A DNA stretch of 5,257 nucleotides from contig VGDA01000290.1 in NCBI GenBank assembly GCA_016869915.1, positions 1 to 5,257 of the forward strand, read 5' to 3'. The notes beneath the pieces were generated by a model, which saw only the letters and a list, made by a program, of their open reading frames with translations, ran no database searches and was not told the DNA's origin. A program made the position numbers and the translations under genes. Origin of the DNA: Alphaproteobacteria bacterium. GTDB taxonomy: Bacteria > Pseudomonadota > Alphaproteobacteria > CACIAM-22H2. Below, one piece after another: positions 4,927-5,257 of this stretch (the stretch's first letter is position 1; each line of letters starts with the position of its first letter).

Positions 4927-5257
4927 ATGGCCATCGGCTTCCGGCGTACCATCAACACCGTCGACTCCCACACGGAGGGCAACCCGACGCGCGTGATCGT
5001 CGGTGGCGTCCCGGTCCCGCCCGGCGCGACGCTCCTCGACAAGCGCGCCTGGCTCTGGCGCAACAACGACGCGCTGCGACGCATGCTCAACTTCGAGCCG
5101 CGCGGCAGCGGCATGATGTGCTCGGTCCTGCTCCTGCCCCCGCAGGGCCCGGGCGCGGACTTCTCCGTCGTCATCATGGAGCAGGATGAGTACGTGCCGA
5201 TGTGCGGCCACTGCATCATCGGCACGGCGACGACCGTCGTCGCGACCGGGATGGTGC
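4927..5257 (+). CDS. Proline racemase/4-hydroxyproline epimerase-type protein, N-terminal part
   Basis: The gene runs off the right edge; 110 residues are visible. It is a second proline racemase superfamily member, in tandem with the first. It keeps canonical features: DSHTEGNPTRV at 13-23 (the conserved His is present, although the usual GE is GN), GGVPVPPGATL at 26-36, and the first catalytic site PMCGHCIIG at 91-99, with Cys93 and His95. The second catalytic Cys lies beyond the window. It aligns without gaps to its upstream neighbour over about 105 residues, so the two are paralogues, but many positions differ, so this is not a recent duplication. The ATG at 4927 is 8 nt after the preceding stop; GAGTGAG overlapping that stop is a weak ribosome binding site. 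Proline racemase and 4-hydroxyproline 2-epimerase are the leading candidates. The Cys93-Gly-His95 site argues against a Thr/Cys-type trans-3-hydroxyproline dehydratase. Confidence 0.88.
   Translation, partial: MAIGFRRTINTVDSHTEGNPTRVIVGGVPVPPGATLLDKRAWLWRNNDALRRMLNFEPRGSGMMCSVLLLPPQGPGADFSVVIMEQDEYVPMCGHCIIGTATTVVATGMV

Noticed and set aside
3896..5257. A complete 4-hydroxyproline catabolic operon
   Set aside because: Only the racemase-type genes are visible; the FAD D-hydroxyproline oxidase, deaminase and semialdehyde dehydrogenase are not in the window, and the first homologue has a non-standard site.
1..5257. Mobile element, tRNA, rRNA or CRISPR
   Set aside because: No transposase, terminal repeats, tRNA-like cloverleaf or regularly spaced repeats were seen; codon use is uniform across the genes.

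Overview
The window comes from a bacterium with very GC-rich DNA: third codon positions are almost always G or C, and ATA codons are rare. The gene families suggest a proteobacterium, probably alpha or beta. This rests on composition and on the DUF2889 family, and no marker gene fixes the taxon. There are no RNA genes, mobile elements or CRISPR repeats, and almost every base is coding. The content looks like an accessory catabolic locus for small alpha-amino or alpha-hydroxy acids.

Layout. On the left, on the plus strand, is the C-terminal part of a PLP-dependent class I/II aminotransferase (2-463). It overlaps by 4 nt (ATGA) a complete FMN-dependent alpha-hydroxy acid oxidase/dehydrogenase of the mandelate/lactate type (460-1677). 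Converging on it from the minus strand is a three-gene unit read as SDR-2 (3785-3042), SDR-1 (3019-2261) and a DUF2889 protein (2241-1684). The two convergent units are separated by 6 nt, and both stop codons lie inside a perfect 9-bp hairpin. A 110-nt divergent intergenic region (3786-3895) then precedes a plus-strand pair of proline racemase superfamily genes. The first is complete (3896-4918). The second starts 8 nt later (4927) and runs off the window.

How the genes may work together. The enzymes all act on the alpha-carbon of small acids: a 2-hydroxy acid oxidase makes 2-oxo acids, the aminotransferase interconverts 2-oxo and amino acids, and the proline racemase-type enzymes epimerise or dehydrate (hydroxy)proline-like amino acids. 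The SDRs could handle a hydroxyl or keto intermediate. The substrate cannot be read from the window, and the FAD oxidase, deaminase and semialdehyde dehydrogenase of the known 4-hydroxyproline pathway are not present here.

The most unusual points are at active sites. The first proline racemase homologue has Ser in place of the first catalytic Cys and also lacks the adjacent His, while its tandem neighbour keeps Cys-Gly-His. SDR-1 lacks the usual YxxxK and instead shows Y-x6-K. SDR-2 has the same Tyr spacing with Asn in place of Lys and has no NAG motif.
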